DNA of 64,000 nucleotides from DATARH01 sp050246595 (GTDB lineage: Bacteria > Pseudomonadota > Alphaproteobacteria > ATCC43930 > CGMCC-115725), in the NCBI GenBank assembly GCA_050246595.1, contig JBFWVT010000018.1:1-64000 (forward strand), read 5' to 3'. The translations under genes were made by a program, and so were the position numbers. Within the stretch, counting starts at the first letter, position 1. Every line of letters starts with the position of its first letter. The notes below the pieces were generated by a model that was not told the DNA's origin, did not search any database, and was given only the letters and a program-made list of their open reading frames with translations. This document shows, piece after piece, positions 8,390 to 15,370 of the stretch.

Positions 8390-8857
8390 TTACAGCGGTT
8401 TGGGGCCGAGACCGGTGGTTGCGACTTCGCCGGGGCGGCGCAGCATTTTATCAACTTCGCCGGCGTGCAGTTCCTCGGCGTGAATCATCTGCCTCGCATA
8501 TTCCTCCAGCATCACCGAGCGCCCTTCAACAGCGGACAGCAGCTCCTTGTAAAGGACCAGCGCGGCGGCCTCGTGCTCCATCGATTCGACGAGAATTTTT
8601 CCGATGTCGTGTTTATGGCTGTCGAGCAACCGACCGATGCCGAGCGACGGATAACCGCCCAGATGCGTAATCATTTCGCCGGCAAGTTGGGCGTGGTTCA
8701 GAGATTCGGTCGCCTGTTCCCGCAGCCACGAAACGATCGGAATGCGGTTGTAGCCATAGACCAGAAACGAATAATGCGTGTAGCGGATCACCCCGGCAAG
8801 TTCGCTTTCGAGAATACGGTTGAGCAGTCCGATCACGCGGTCTTTTTCAAGTTCCAT
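8390..8857 (-). CDS. Ferritin-like protein of the bacterioferritin family
   Basis: A 155-residue four-helix-bundle protein of the ferritin-like superfamily, likely involved in iron storage or iron oxidation in the cytoplasm. Helix-borne acidic and histidine residues follow the family spacing: ILESELAGVIRYTHYS, ESLNHAQLAGEM, MEHEAAALVLYKELL and MIHAEELHAGEVDKML. A haem-ligand methionine typical of classical bacterioferritin is not evident. The ATG at 8857 is preferred over an upstream ATG because a GGAGG sequence (8864-8868) lies 6 bp before it. It follows greA on the same strand after about 150 bp. Confidence 0.9.
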   Translation of the reverse strand: MELEKDRVIGLLNRILESELAGVIRYTHYSFLVYGYNRIPIVSWLREQATESLNHAQLAGEMITHLGGYPSLGIGRLLDSHKHDIGKILVESMEHEAAALVLYKELLSAVEGRSVMLEEYARQMIHAEELHAGEVDKMLRRPGEVATTGLGPKPL

Positions 8858-9009
8858 TATTTTCCTCCCGATCGTGTTCCAACCCATGCTCGGTCAACGC
8901 CGGGAAGCGAAAAGCCTCCCGGCAAACCGGCGGGTCATGAAACTCGGGCGGGAGAGCGGGGAGGATGTCTCGAGAGCGGCTGCTCGGCGGGCGCGGCTGC
9001 GGATGCGGT

Positions 9010-9483
9010 TCAGCCGAAAGCGACCCCGACGATCTCGTAGGATTTGTTGCCGCGCGGGGTCGAGACCTCGACACTGTCGCCTTCCCCCTTGCCGATCAAG
9101 GCGCGCGCCAGCGGCGAGTTGACCGAGAGCCGGCGGTTGCTGATATCGGCCTCGTCCTCGCCGACGATCTGATAAGTCTGCTCCTCGTCGGTTTCCTCGT
9201 CAGCCAGGGTGACCGTCGCGCCGAATTTGATGACCGAGCCGGACAGTTTCGAGACATCGATGACCTCGGCGCGCGCCACCTTGTCTTCGAGTTCCATCAG
9301 CCGGCCCTCGATAAAGCTCTGGCGCTCGCGCGCGGCATGGTATTCGGCGTTTTCCGACAGGTCGCCGTGGGTGCGGGCCTCGGCGATGGCGCGGATAACC
9401 GCCGGACGATCAACCGATTTCAGGCGCTTGATTTCCTCCTGCAGGTGGTTGTACCCGTCTGTGGTCATCGGAATCTTGTTCAT
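9010..9483 (-). CDS. greA: Transcript cleavage factor GreA
   Basis: A 157-residue protein, the standard GreA length. It rescues stalled RNA polymerase by stimulating cleavage of backtracked RNA through the secondary channel. The N-terminal coiled coil contains the acidic tip HGDLSENAEYHAARE, where the D and E residues position catalytic magnesium. The C-terminal FKBP-like domain runs through YQIVGEDEADISNRRLS and SPLARALIGKGEGD. It lies 35 bp downstream of carB on the same strand, an arrangement common in alphaproteobacteria. Confidence 0.98.
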   Translation of the reverse strand: MNKIPMTTDGYNHLQEEIKRLKSVDRPAVIRAIAEARTHGDLSENAEYHAARERQSFIEGRLMELEDKVARAEVIDVSKLSGSVIKFGATVTLADEETDEEQTYQIVGEDEADISNRRLSVNSPLARALIGKGEGDSVEVSTPRGNKSYEIVGVAFG

Positions 9484-9518
9484 CAGACCGTATCAGCGCC
9501 TTCTATCCGGGTAGGCGA

Positions 9519-12500
9519 TCACAGGTAGGATTGCAGCGGAGCGACTTCAAGGCAACCCTGGCGCAGCGCCGCGATCGCCTGCACCGCCGCGCGCACTCCG
9601 GCAACCGTCGTGTAGTACGGAATATTATGGGTCAGCGCGGTGCGGCGCAGGCTGAAACTGTCGGCGATCGCCTGCGCGCCCTCGGTCGTGTTGAACACGA
9701 GCTGAACCCGGAAGCTGCGCATCTCGTCCACGATGTGCGGGCGGCCCTCCTGCACCTTGTTGACGGTTCGCACCGGCACTCCCGCCTCGTCGAGCTTGCG
9801 CGCGGTGCCGCGCGTCGCAACCAGCTCGAACCCCCACGCCGCAAGCTGCCGGCACGGCTCGACCAGCGCCTCCTTGTCGCTGTCGCGCACCGAGACGAAG
9901 ACACAGCCCTGGAGCGGCAGATCGGTGCCGCTGCCGAGCTGCGACTTGGCGAAAGCGCGCCCGAAATCGGCGTCGAGCCCCATAACCTCGCCGGTCGAGC
10001 GCATCTCGGGACCGAGGATCAGATCGACCCCCGGAAAACGCGCAAACGGGAACACCGCCTCCTTGACCGCGACATGGCCAAGGGACTTATCCGCGTCAAA
10101 CCGCAAGCGGCGCTTCTCCGGGGGCAGCAGGTCCGCCAGCGTCTCGCCGGCCATGATCCGCGCCGCGATCTTGGCGATCGGCACGCCGGTCGCCTTGGCG
10201 ACGAACGGCACCGTGCGCGAGGCGCGCGGGTTGACTTCGAGGACGTAAACCTCGCCGTCCTTGACCGCGAACTGCACGTTCATCAGCCCGACGACATCGA
10301 GCGCGCGGGCCAGCGCGATCGTCTGCCGCTCGATCTCGGCGATCGTCCCGCAGTCGAGGCTGTAGGGCGGCAGCGAACAGGCGCTGTCGCCGGAATGGAT
10401 GCCGGCCTCTTCGATATGCTCCATGATGCCGGCGACGTAAACCTCGGCGCGATCGGCGACGGCGTCGACATCGACCTCGATCGCGTTTTGCAGATAGCGG
10501 TCGATCAGCACCGGGCTGGCCCCGGAAACCGTGACGGCGCGGCTTATATAGCGTTGCAGCCCGGCGGCATCGTGCACGATCTCCATCGCCCTTCCGCCGA
10601 GCACATAAGATGGACGAATCACAACCGGATAGCCGATCCGCGTCGCGATCGCCTCGGCCTCCTGCGGCGAGAAGGCCGTGCCGTTCTGCGGCTGGCGCAA
10701 CCCGAGCCGGCGCAGCAACTGTTGAAAACGCTGCCGATCCTCGGCGAGGTCGATCGCGTCGGGCGAGGTGCCGAGGATCGGGATATCCGCCCGTTCCAGC
10801 GCTTTCGCCAGGTTGAGCGGGGTCTGACCGCCGAACTGCACGATGACCCCGAGAACCCGGCCCCTGGATTGTTCGATCCGAACGATCTCGATCACGTCCT
10901 CGGCGGTCAATGGCTCGAAATAGAGCCGGTCGGAGGTGTCGTAATCGGTCGAAACGGTCTCCGGGTTGCAGTTGACCATTATGGTCTCGATACCCGCCTC
11001 GCGCAGGCTGTAGGCGGCATGGACGCAGCAATAATCGAACTCGATCCCCTGGCCGATGCGGTTCGGGCCGCCGCCGAGGATCACAACCTTGTCGCGCCCG
11101 CTCGGATCGGCCTCGCATTCGGGCGGGTAGAACCCGTCGCCCTCGTAACACGAGTACATATACGGGGTCAGCGACGCGAACTCGGCGGCGCAGGTGTCGA
11201 TGCGCTTGTAGACCGGGCGCACGCCGAGCCGATGGCGCAGCGCGGCGACTTCTATCGGGCCGATCCCGGCGAGGCGGGTAAGCCTCGCGTCCGAAAGCCC
11301 CATCTGCTTCAGTCGCAACAGCTCGGTCGCCCCGTCCGGCAGCCCGTCGCGGCGCACCCGTTCCTCGGCCATGACGATCTCGCGGATGCGCTCCAGGAAC
11401 CACGTGTCGTAGCGGCAGGCGGCATGGATTTCAGCGGTCGAGAGACCATGCCGGTAGGCCTGCGCGATGACGAGCAGCCGGTCCGGGGTCGGGCGGGTCA
11501 GCGCCGCCTTGACCGCCGCCTTCAGATCGTCGGGCGCGGCGCCCTCGACCCCGGCGATCGCGACCTCGTCAAAACCGTCGAGACCGGTTTCCATCGAGCG
11601 CAGCGCCTTCTGCACCGATTCGGCAAAGCTGCGGCCGATCGCCATCGCCTCGCCGACCGATTTCATCGAGGTGGAGAGCAGCGGTTCCGCGCCCGGAAAC
11701 TTCTCGAACGTAAAGCGCGGCATTTTGGTGACGATGTAGTCGATCGTCGGCTCGAACGAGGCCGGGGTGACGCCGGTGATCTCGTTCCGCAATTCGTCCA
11801 AGGTGTAGCCGACCGCGAGCTTGGCGGCGATCTTGGCGATCGGGAAACCGGTCGCCTTCGAGGCCAGCGCCGACGAGCGCGAGACGCGCGGGTTCATCTC
11901 GATGATGACGAGCCGCCCGTCGGCGGGATTGACCGCGAACTGCACGTTCGACCCGCCGGTGTCGACCCCGATCTCGCGCAGCACCGCGATCGCGGCGTTG
12001 CGCATGATCTGGTATTCCTTGTCGGTCAGGGTCAGCGCCGGGGCGACCGTCACCGAGTCGCCGGTATGCACCCCCATCGGATCGACGTTCTCGATCGAGC
12101 AGACAATGATGCAGTTGTCGTTGCGGTCGCGGACGACTTCGAGTTCGTATTCCTTCCAGCCCAGCACCGATTCCTCGACCAGCACCTCGTGCGTCGGCGA
12201 GGCCCGGAGACCACCGCGGATCAGCTCCTCATATTCCTCGGTGTTGTAGGCGATGCCGCCGCCGGTGCCGCCCAGTGTGAAGGACGGCCGCAGGATCGCG
12301 GGCAGACCGACATGATCGAGCGCGTCGATCGCCGCATCGAGTGACTTGACGAGGCGGCTTTTCGGCGATTCGAGACCGATCCGGTCCATCGCCTGACGGA
12401 ACAGAAGGCGGTCCTCGGCCTTGGCGATCGCCTCCTCGTTGGCGCCGATCAATTGCACGCCGTACCGCCGAAGCGCGCCCGAGTGCGACAGCGCCATCGC

Positions 12501-12794
12501 CGTGTTGAGTGCGGTCTGCCCGCCCATTGTCGGCAGCAGCGCATCCGGGCGCTCGCGGGCGATGATGCGCTCGACGATCTCCGGCGTGATCGGCTCGACA
12601 TAGGTCGCATCGGCCAGCTCCGGATCGGTCATGATCGTCGCCGGGTTCGAATTGACCAGCACGATCCGGTAGCCCTCTTCGCGCAATGCCTTGCAGGCCT
12701 GCACGCCGGAATAGTCAAACTCGCAGGCCTGCCCGATAACGATCGGCCCGGCGCCGACGATCAGGATGGTTTTTATGTCGGTGCGCTTAGGCAT
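9519..12794 (-). CDS. carB: Carbamoyl-phosphate synthase large subunit
   Basis: The large subunit (1091 residues) makes carbamoyl phosphate for arginine and pyrimidine synthesis from ammonia delivered by CarA, bicarbonate and two ATP. Two homologous ATP-grasp halves are present: the first opens with ILIVGAGPIVIGQACEFDYS, the second with VVILGGGPNRIGQGIEFDYC. The allosteric MGS-like domain is at the C-terminus (VSVRDSDKEALVEP onward). The start is MPKRTDIKTI at 12794; an upstream in-frame ATG was rejected because those codons lie in a dispersed palindromic repeat. It is downstream of carA but separated from it by a 624-bp segment holding a GIY-YIG gene. A second, decayed copy of its first codons lies at 13221-13268. 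Confidence 0.98.
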   Translation of the reverse strand: MPKRTDIKTILIVGAGPIVIGQACEFDYSGVQACKALREEGYRIVLVNSNPATIMTDPELADATYVEPITPEIVERIIARERPDALLPTMGGQTALNTAMALSHSGALRRYGVQLIGANEEAIAKAEDRLLFRQAMDRIGLESPKSRLVKSLDAAIDALDHVGLPAILRPSFTLGGTGGGIAYNTEEYEELIRGGLRASPTHEVLVEESVLGWKEYELEVVRDRNDNCIIVCSIENVDPMGVHTGDSVTVAPALTLTDKEYQIMRNAAIAVLREIGVDTGGSNVQFAVNPADGRLVIIEMNPRVSRSSALASKATGFPIAKIAAKLAVGYTLDELRNEITGVTPASFEPTIDYIVTKMPRFTFEKFPGAEPLLSTSMKSVGEAMAIGRSFAESVQKALRSMETGLDGFDEVAIAGVEGAAPDDLKAAVKAALTRPTPDRLLVIAQAYRHGLSTAEIHAACRYDTWFLERIREIVMAEERVRRDGLPDGATELLRLKQMGLSDARLTRLAGIGPIEVAALRHRLGVRPVYKRIDTCAAEFASLTPYMYSCYEGDGFYPPECEADPSGRDKVVILGGGPNRIGQGIEFDYCCVHAAYSLREAGIETIMVNCNPETVSTDYDTSDRLYFEPLTAEDVIEIVRIEQSRGRVLGVIVQFGGQTPLNLAKALERADIPILGTSPDAIDLAEDRQRFQQLLRRLGLRQPQNGTAFSPQEAEAIATRIGYPVVIRPSYVLGGRAMEIVHDAAGLQRYISRAVTVSGASPVLIDRYLQNAIEVDVDAVADRAEVYVAGIMEHIEEAGIHSGDSACSLPPYSLDCGTIAEIERQTIALARALDVVGLMNVQFAVKDGEVYVLEVNPRASRTVPFVAKATGVPIAKIAARIMAGETLADLLPPEKRRLRFDADKSLGHVAVKEAVFPFARFPGVDLILGPEMRSTGEVMGLDADFGRAFAKSQLGSGTDLPLQGCVFVSVRDSDKEALVEPCRQLAAWGFELVATRGTARKLDEAGVPVRTVNKVQEGRPHIVDEMRSFRVQLVFNTTEGAQAIADSFSLRRTALTHNIPYYTTVAGVRAAVQAIAALRQGCLEVAPLQSYL

Positions 12795-12798
12795 CGGA
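12751..12798. repeat. Left copy of duplicated carB 5' end
   Basis: These 48 bases, the first codons of the functional carB plus 4 upstream bases, match 13221-13268 at 41 of 48 positions in direct orientation. Most differences are transitions. Together with the inverted repeats they bracket the GIY-YIG gene. Confidence 0.8.
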
Positions 12799-12815
12799 GG
12801 CCCACTTCCCAATCT

Positions 12816-12845
12816 CGTCATGGCCGGGCTTGACCCGGCCATCTC
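12816..12845. repeat. Left 30-bp inverted repeat of the GIY-YIG unit
   Basis: It is a perfect inverted copy of 13180-13209. Each copy is itself a hairpin with stem ATGGCCGGG / CCCGGCCAT and a 5-base loop (CTTGA here). Translated, this type of repeat gives the frequent artefact RVKPGHD, which explains the spurious N-terminal extension of carB. Confidence 0.85.
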
Positions 12846-12888
12846 CTTCGCGATTGCAACGTCTGCACCGCCGCGCCAAGATTATTGC

Positions 12889-13173
12889 ATGCAGGGTGGC
12901 TGGGTTTGTTTCATGACAAACCGCCGTAACGGGGTGTTGTACGTCGGCGTGACCAGCGATCTTGCAAAGCGCGCCTGGGAGCATCGCGAGGGGGTCGAAG
13001 GCTTCACCACGCGGTATCGGCTGAAGCGTCTCGTTTATGCGGAATACCACACTGACATCCGAGACGCGATTCAGCGGGAGAAAAATCTTAAGCATTGGCC
13101 GCACGCCTGGAAAGTTCAGCTAATTGAGGCGCAGAATCCGGAGTGGACCGATCTTTACGACAGTTTGCTTTGA
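12889..13173 (+). CDS. Small GIY-YIG nuclease-like protein
   Basis: A 94-residue single-domain protein of the GIY-YIG superfamily (UvrC/YhbQ-like small members). The signature is NGVLYVGVTSDLAKRAWEHR, then GFTTRYRLKRLVYAE, the metal-ligand glutamate in AIQREKNLKHW, and the typical end NPEWTDLY. Small stand-alone members are widespread, and few have a known substrate. The ATG at 12889 was chosen because it begins the conserved domain; upstream codons belong to carB and the palindrome. It lies antisense in the carA-carB gap, inside 30-bp perfect inverted repeats, with a duplicated carB start outside these. That layout looks like a mobile unit, with this protein as the candidate enzyme. Confidence 0.9.
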   Translation: MQGGWVCFMTNRRNGVLYVGVTSDLAKRAWEHREGVEGFTTRYRLKRLVYAEYHTDIRDAIQREKNLKHWPHAWKVQLIEAQNPEWTDLYDSLL

Positions 13174-13179
13174 GCAAGC

Positions 13180-13209
13180 GAGATGGCCGGGTCAAGCCCG
13201 GCCATGACG
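13180..13209. repeat. Right 30-bp inverted repeat of the GIY-YIG unit
   Basis: This is the perfect inverted partner of 12816-12845, beginning 7 bp after the GIY-YIG stop codon. The hairpin stem is 13183-13191 / 13197-13205 with loop TCAAG. It could also act as the terminator of the small gene. Confidence 0.85.
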
Positions 13210-13220
13210 GCGAAGGGGAG

Positions 13221-13268
13221 GTGCCGATGATCGGAATGCTGTTTATGTCGGTGCGTTTAGGCATCGGA
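13221..13268 (-). pseudogene. Relict duplicate of carB start codons
   Basis: Read on the minus strand from the ATG at 13264 this gives MPKRTDINSIPIIG, against MPKRTDIKTILIVG in the working carB. The frame continues past the match into unrelated sequence, so it cannot make CarB. It is either a target-site-like duplication created when the GIY-YIG unit arrived, or the original carB start left behind after the unit brought a replacement 5' end. Confidence 0.75.
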
Positions 13269-13290
13269 TGCGGCCTGCCCCGTTTTATCG

Positions 13291-13394
13291 CAATCCCGGC
13301 GAAAGCCGGGATCCACGGTTCAGATGCGCTGGCCTCGGACAAATAACCGAGAGCGGGGCCGCTGATAAATGGGTCCCGGCTTGCGCCGGGACTG
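13291..13394. repeat. Inverted pair of GC-rich hairpins (BIME-like)
   Basis: Hairpin 13293-13300/13305-13312 (ATCCCGGC, GAAA loop) and hairpin 13373-13380/13385-13392 (GTCCCGGC, TTGC loop) are related and oppositely oriented. The arrangement is like bacterial interspersed mosaic elements built from REP units. The pair at 44961-45037 has the same design. Confidence 0.7.
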
Positions 13395-13418
13395 CAATGG
13401 GAGAACCAGACGGAACTT

Positions 13419-14606
13419 TCATTTCCTGCCCGCCGCGTGGGCCGCCATCATGTCGATAAAGCGCTGAAACAGATAAAAACTGTCCTGTGGGCCGGGGCTG
13501 GCTTCGGGATGGTGCTGTACCGAGAACACCGGCTGTCCCTTGAGCCGCATCCCCTCGTTCGTGCCGTCGAACAGCGAGACATGCGTTGCCTCGACCGTAT
13601 CCGGCAGACTGTCGGGATCGACGACAAAGCCGTGGTTCTGGCTGGTGATCTCGACCTTGCCTGTAAAGCTGTCCCTGACCGGGTGGTTGGCGCCGCGATG
13701 GCCTTTTTCCATTTTGCGCGTCGTGCCGCCGAGCGCCAGCGACAACAGTTGGTGGCCGAAGCAGATGCCGAATATCGGTGTCCCGCTTTCGATCAGCTCG
13801 CGCAGCACCGGGACGGCGTATTCAGCGGTCGCGGCCGGGTCGCCAGGCCCGTTCGACAGAAAGATGCCGTCGGGTTCGTGGCGCAGGATCTCCTCTCGCG
13901 TCGCGGCGGCCGGTACGACCGTGACCCGGCAGCCGTGCTCGGCGAGCAAGCGCAGGATGTTGTGCTTGATCCCGTAATCGACCGCAACGACGTGAAACCG
14001 CGGCGTTCCCTGGGTGCCGTAGCCGGCCCCGCGCCGCCACGCCGTCTGCCGCCATTCATAGCTCTGCCGGCAGGTGACATCGAGCGCCAGATCCATGCCG
14101 TCGAGGCCGGGCCAGGCGCGCGCCTCCTCACGCATCGCGGCAAGATCGAGTTTCCCGTCCGGCCGGTAGGCGATGACCCCGTTCGGCGGCCCCTTATCGC
14201 GTATCAGGCGGGTCAGGCGTCGCGTATCGACGCCATACAGACCGATGATGCGGTGCGCCTTGAGCCAGGAAGCGAGCGATTGCTCGGCCCGGTAGTTGGC
14301 CGGCTCGGTCGGCAGGTTGCGGATCACGAGGCCACGCGCCGCCGGGGTGGTTGCCTCAAGGTCCTCGTAATTGGCGCCGACATTGCCGATATGAGGAAAG
14401 GTGAAGGTGATGATCTGCGCCGCGTAGGACGGGTCGGTCATGATTTCCTGATAACCGGTGATCGACGTGTTGAAGCAGACCTCGCCAACCGCCCGGCCGG
14501 TTGCGCCGATGCCGCGACCCCAGAATACCGTGCCGTCGGCGAGGACCAGGGCCGCGTTGCAGTCGGGCGGTCGCGGCGGAGGCCAGGCCGCGGTCGGATC
14601 GGTCAT
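13419..14606 (-). CDS. carA: Carbamoyl-phosphate synthase small subunit
   Basis: The glutamine amidotransferase subunit (395 residues) releases ammonia from glutamine and channels it to CarB. The N-terminal domain is unique to the family (TGYQEIMTDPSYAAQIITFT). The class I amidotransferase domain has the nucleophile in GICFGHQLLSLALGG and the His/Glu of the triad in VQHHPEASPGP. The start MTDPTAAW at 14606 gives the normal length; longer upstream frames overlap the divergent yqeY gene. carB follows after the GIY-YIG unit. It diverges from yqeY across 231 bp that include an inverted repeat (14639-14645/14660-14666). Confidence 0.98.
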   Translation of the reverse strand: MTDPTAAWPPPRPPDCNAALVLADGTVFWGRGIGATGRAVGEVCFNTSITGYQEIMTDPSYAAQIITFTFPHIGNVGANYEDLEATTPAARGLVIRNLPTEPANYRAEQSLASWLKAHRIIGLYGVDTRRLTRLIRDKGPPNGVIAYRPDGKLDLAAMREEARAWPGLDGMDLALDVTCRQSYEWRQTAWRRGAGYGTQGTPRFHVVAVDYGIKHNILRLLAEHGCRVTVVPAAATREEILRHEPDGIFLSNGPGDPAATAEYAVPVLRELIESGTPIFGICFGHQLLSLALGGTTRKMEKGHRGANHPVRDSFTGKVEITSQNHGFVVDPDSLPDTVEATHVSLFDGTNEGMRLKGQPVFSVQHHPEASPGPQDSFYLFQRFIDMMAAHAAGRK

Positions 14607-14837
14607 TGCGGAATGTCCAGCAGGAATCGGCACGGGCCGTCCGCTCCGGGCCGGGAAAAAGCGGACCGGAAGAGCGGAAGCCAAACGCCCGGAACATAGG
14701 CCGAGATGCCGCGTTGTCAACCGCCCAGGATTGAACCGGTAGGGTTTACAGACACTTAGCGGGAAATTGCCGCGGTCCGGCAAAGCGGTTAGGCTGCGCT
14801 GACGCCGCGCCACGGGGCCGCGACATCGGAGGACGAC

Positions 14838-15293
14838 ATGCTGCGCGAGGCATTCACCGAGCGGCTCAAGGAGGCGATGCGCGCCAGGGACACGCGAACC
14901 GTCTCTTCCGTGCGGATGATCCTGGCGGCGCTGAAGGACCGCGACATCGCCGCCCGCGGGGCCGGCAACACGGCCGGGGTTCCCGACGCGGAGATTCTGC
15001 GGCTGTTGCAGGGCATGGTCAAACAGCGGCGCGAATCGATTGCGCTGTATCGGCAGGGCAACCGCCCCGAACTGGCCGAGCAGGAAGAGCAGGAAATCGC
15101 GGTGATCGAGAGCTTTCTGCCGCAGCAGATGAGCGACGACGAGATCGCCGCCGCAGCCAGGGCAGCGATCGCCGAGACCGGCGCCGCCGGGGTCAAGGAC
15201 ATGGGCAAGGTCATGGGCGTGCTGCGCGACCGGCATGCCGGGGTCATCGATATGGCCCGCGCCGGCGCGGTCGTGAAGCAGCTGCTCGGGTGA
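14838..15293 (+). CDS. GatB/YqeY domain protein
   Basis: A 151-residue YqeY-type protein, related to the C-terminal tRNA-binding domain of the GatB subunit of aspartyl/glutamyl-tRNA amidotransferase. It begins MLREAFTERLKEAMRARD and contains the typical EIAVIESFLPQQMSDDEI and KDMGKVMGVLRDRHAGVIDM. The stand-alone protein has no firmly known reaction; a tRNA-linked role is inferred from GatB. It lies directly upstream of dnaG and rpoD on the same strand, a frequent alphaproteobacterial order. Confidence 0.94.
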   Translation: MLREAFTERLKEAMRARDTRTVSSVRMILAALKDRDIAARGAGNTAGVPDAEILRLLQGMVKQRRESIALYRQGNRPELAEQEEQEIAVIESFLPQQMSDDEIAAAARAAIAETGAAGVKDMGKVMGVLRDRHAGVIDMARAGAVVKQLLG

Positions 15294-15308
15294 ACCGGTC
15301 TTTTCTTC

Positions 15309-15357
15309 GGACCGCCGGCGTCCCGCCGGCAATGGGCCGGCCAGAGGCCGGCGGTCC
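15309..15357. repeat. Palindromic repeat upstream of dnaG
   Basis: An 11-bp perfect inverted repeat (GGACCGCCGGC at 15309-15319 with GCCGGCGGTCC at 15347-15357) surrounds a second GCCGGC-rich stem. A partial relative (GGCCGGCGGTGGTCCTGATTG) lies near 23790 between rsmE and the amidase gene. It may end yqeY transcription, but it looks like a dispersed repeat. Confidence 0.6.
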
Positions 15358-15370
15358 TGGTTGAGTCGCG

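Noticed and set aside
9531..12344. A 937-codon plus-strand frame opposite carB
   Set aside because: It is the antisense shadow of carB; the high GC of third codon positions keeps such frames open. It has no domain and an unnatural Arg/Asp-rich composition.
12789..12842. Upstream ATG of carB giving MAGSSPAMT
   Set aside because: These codons come from the dispersed palindrome; the conserved protein starts at MPKRTDI.
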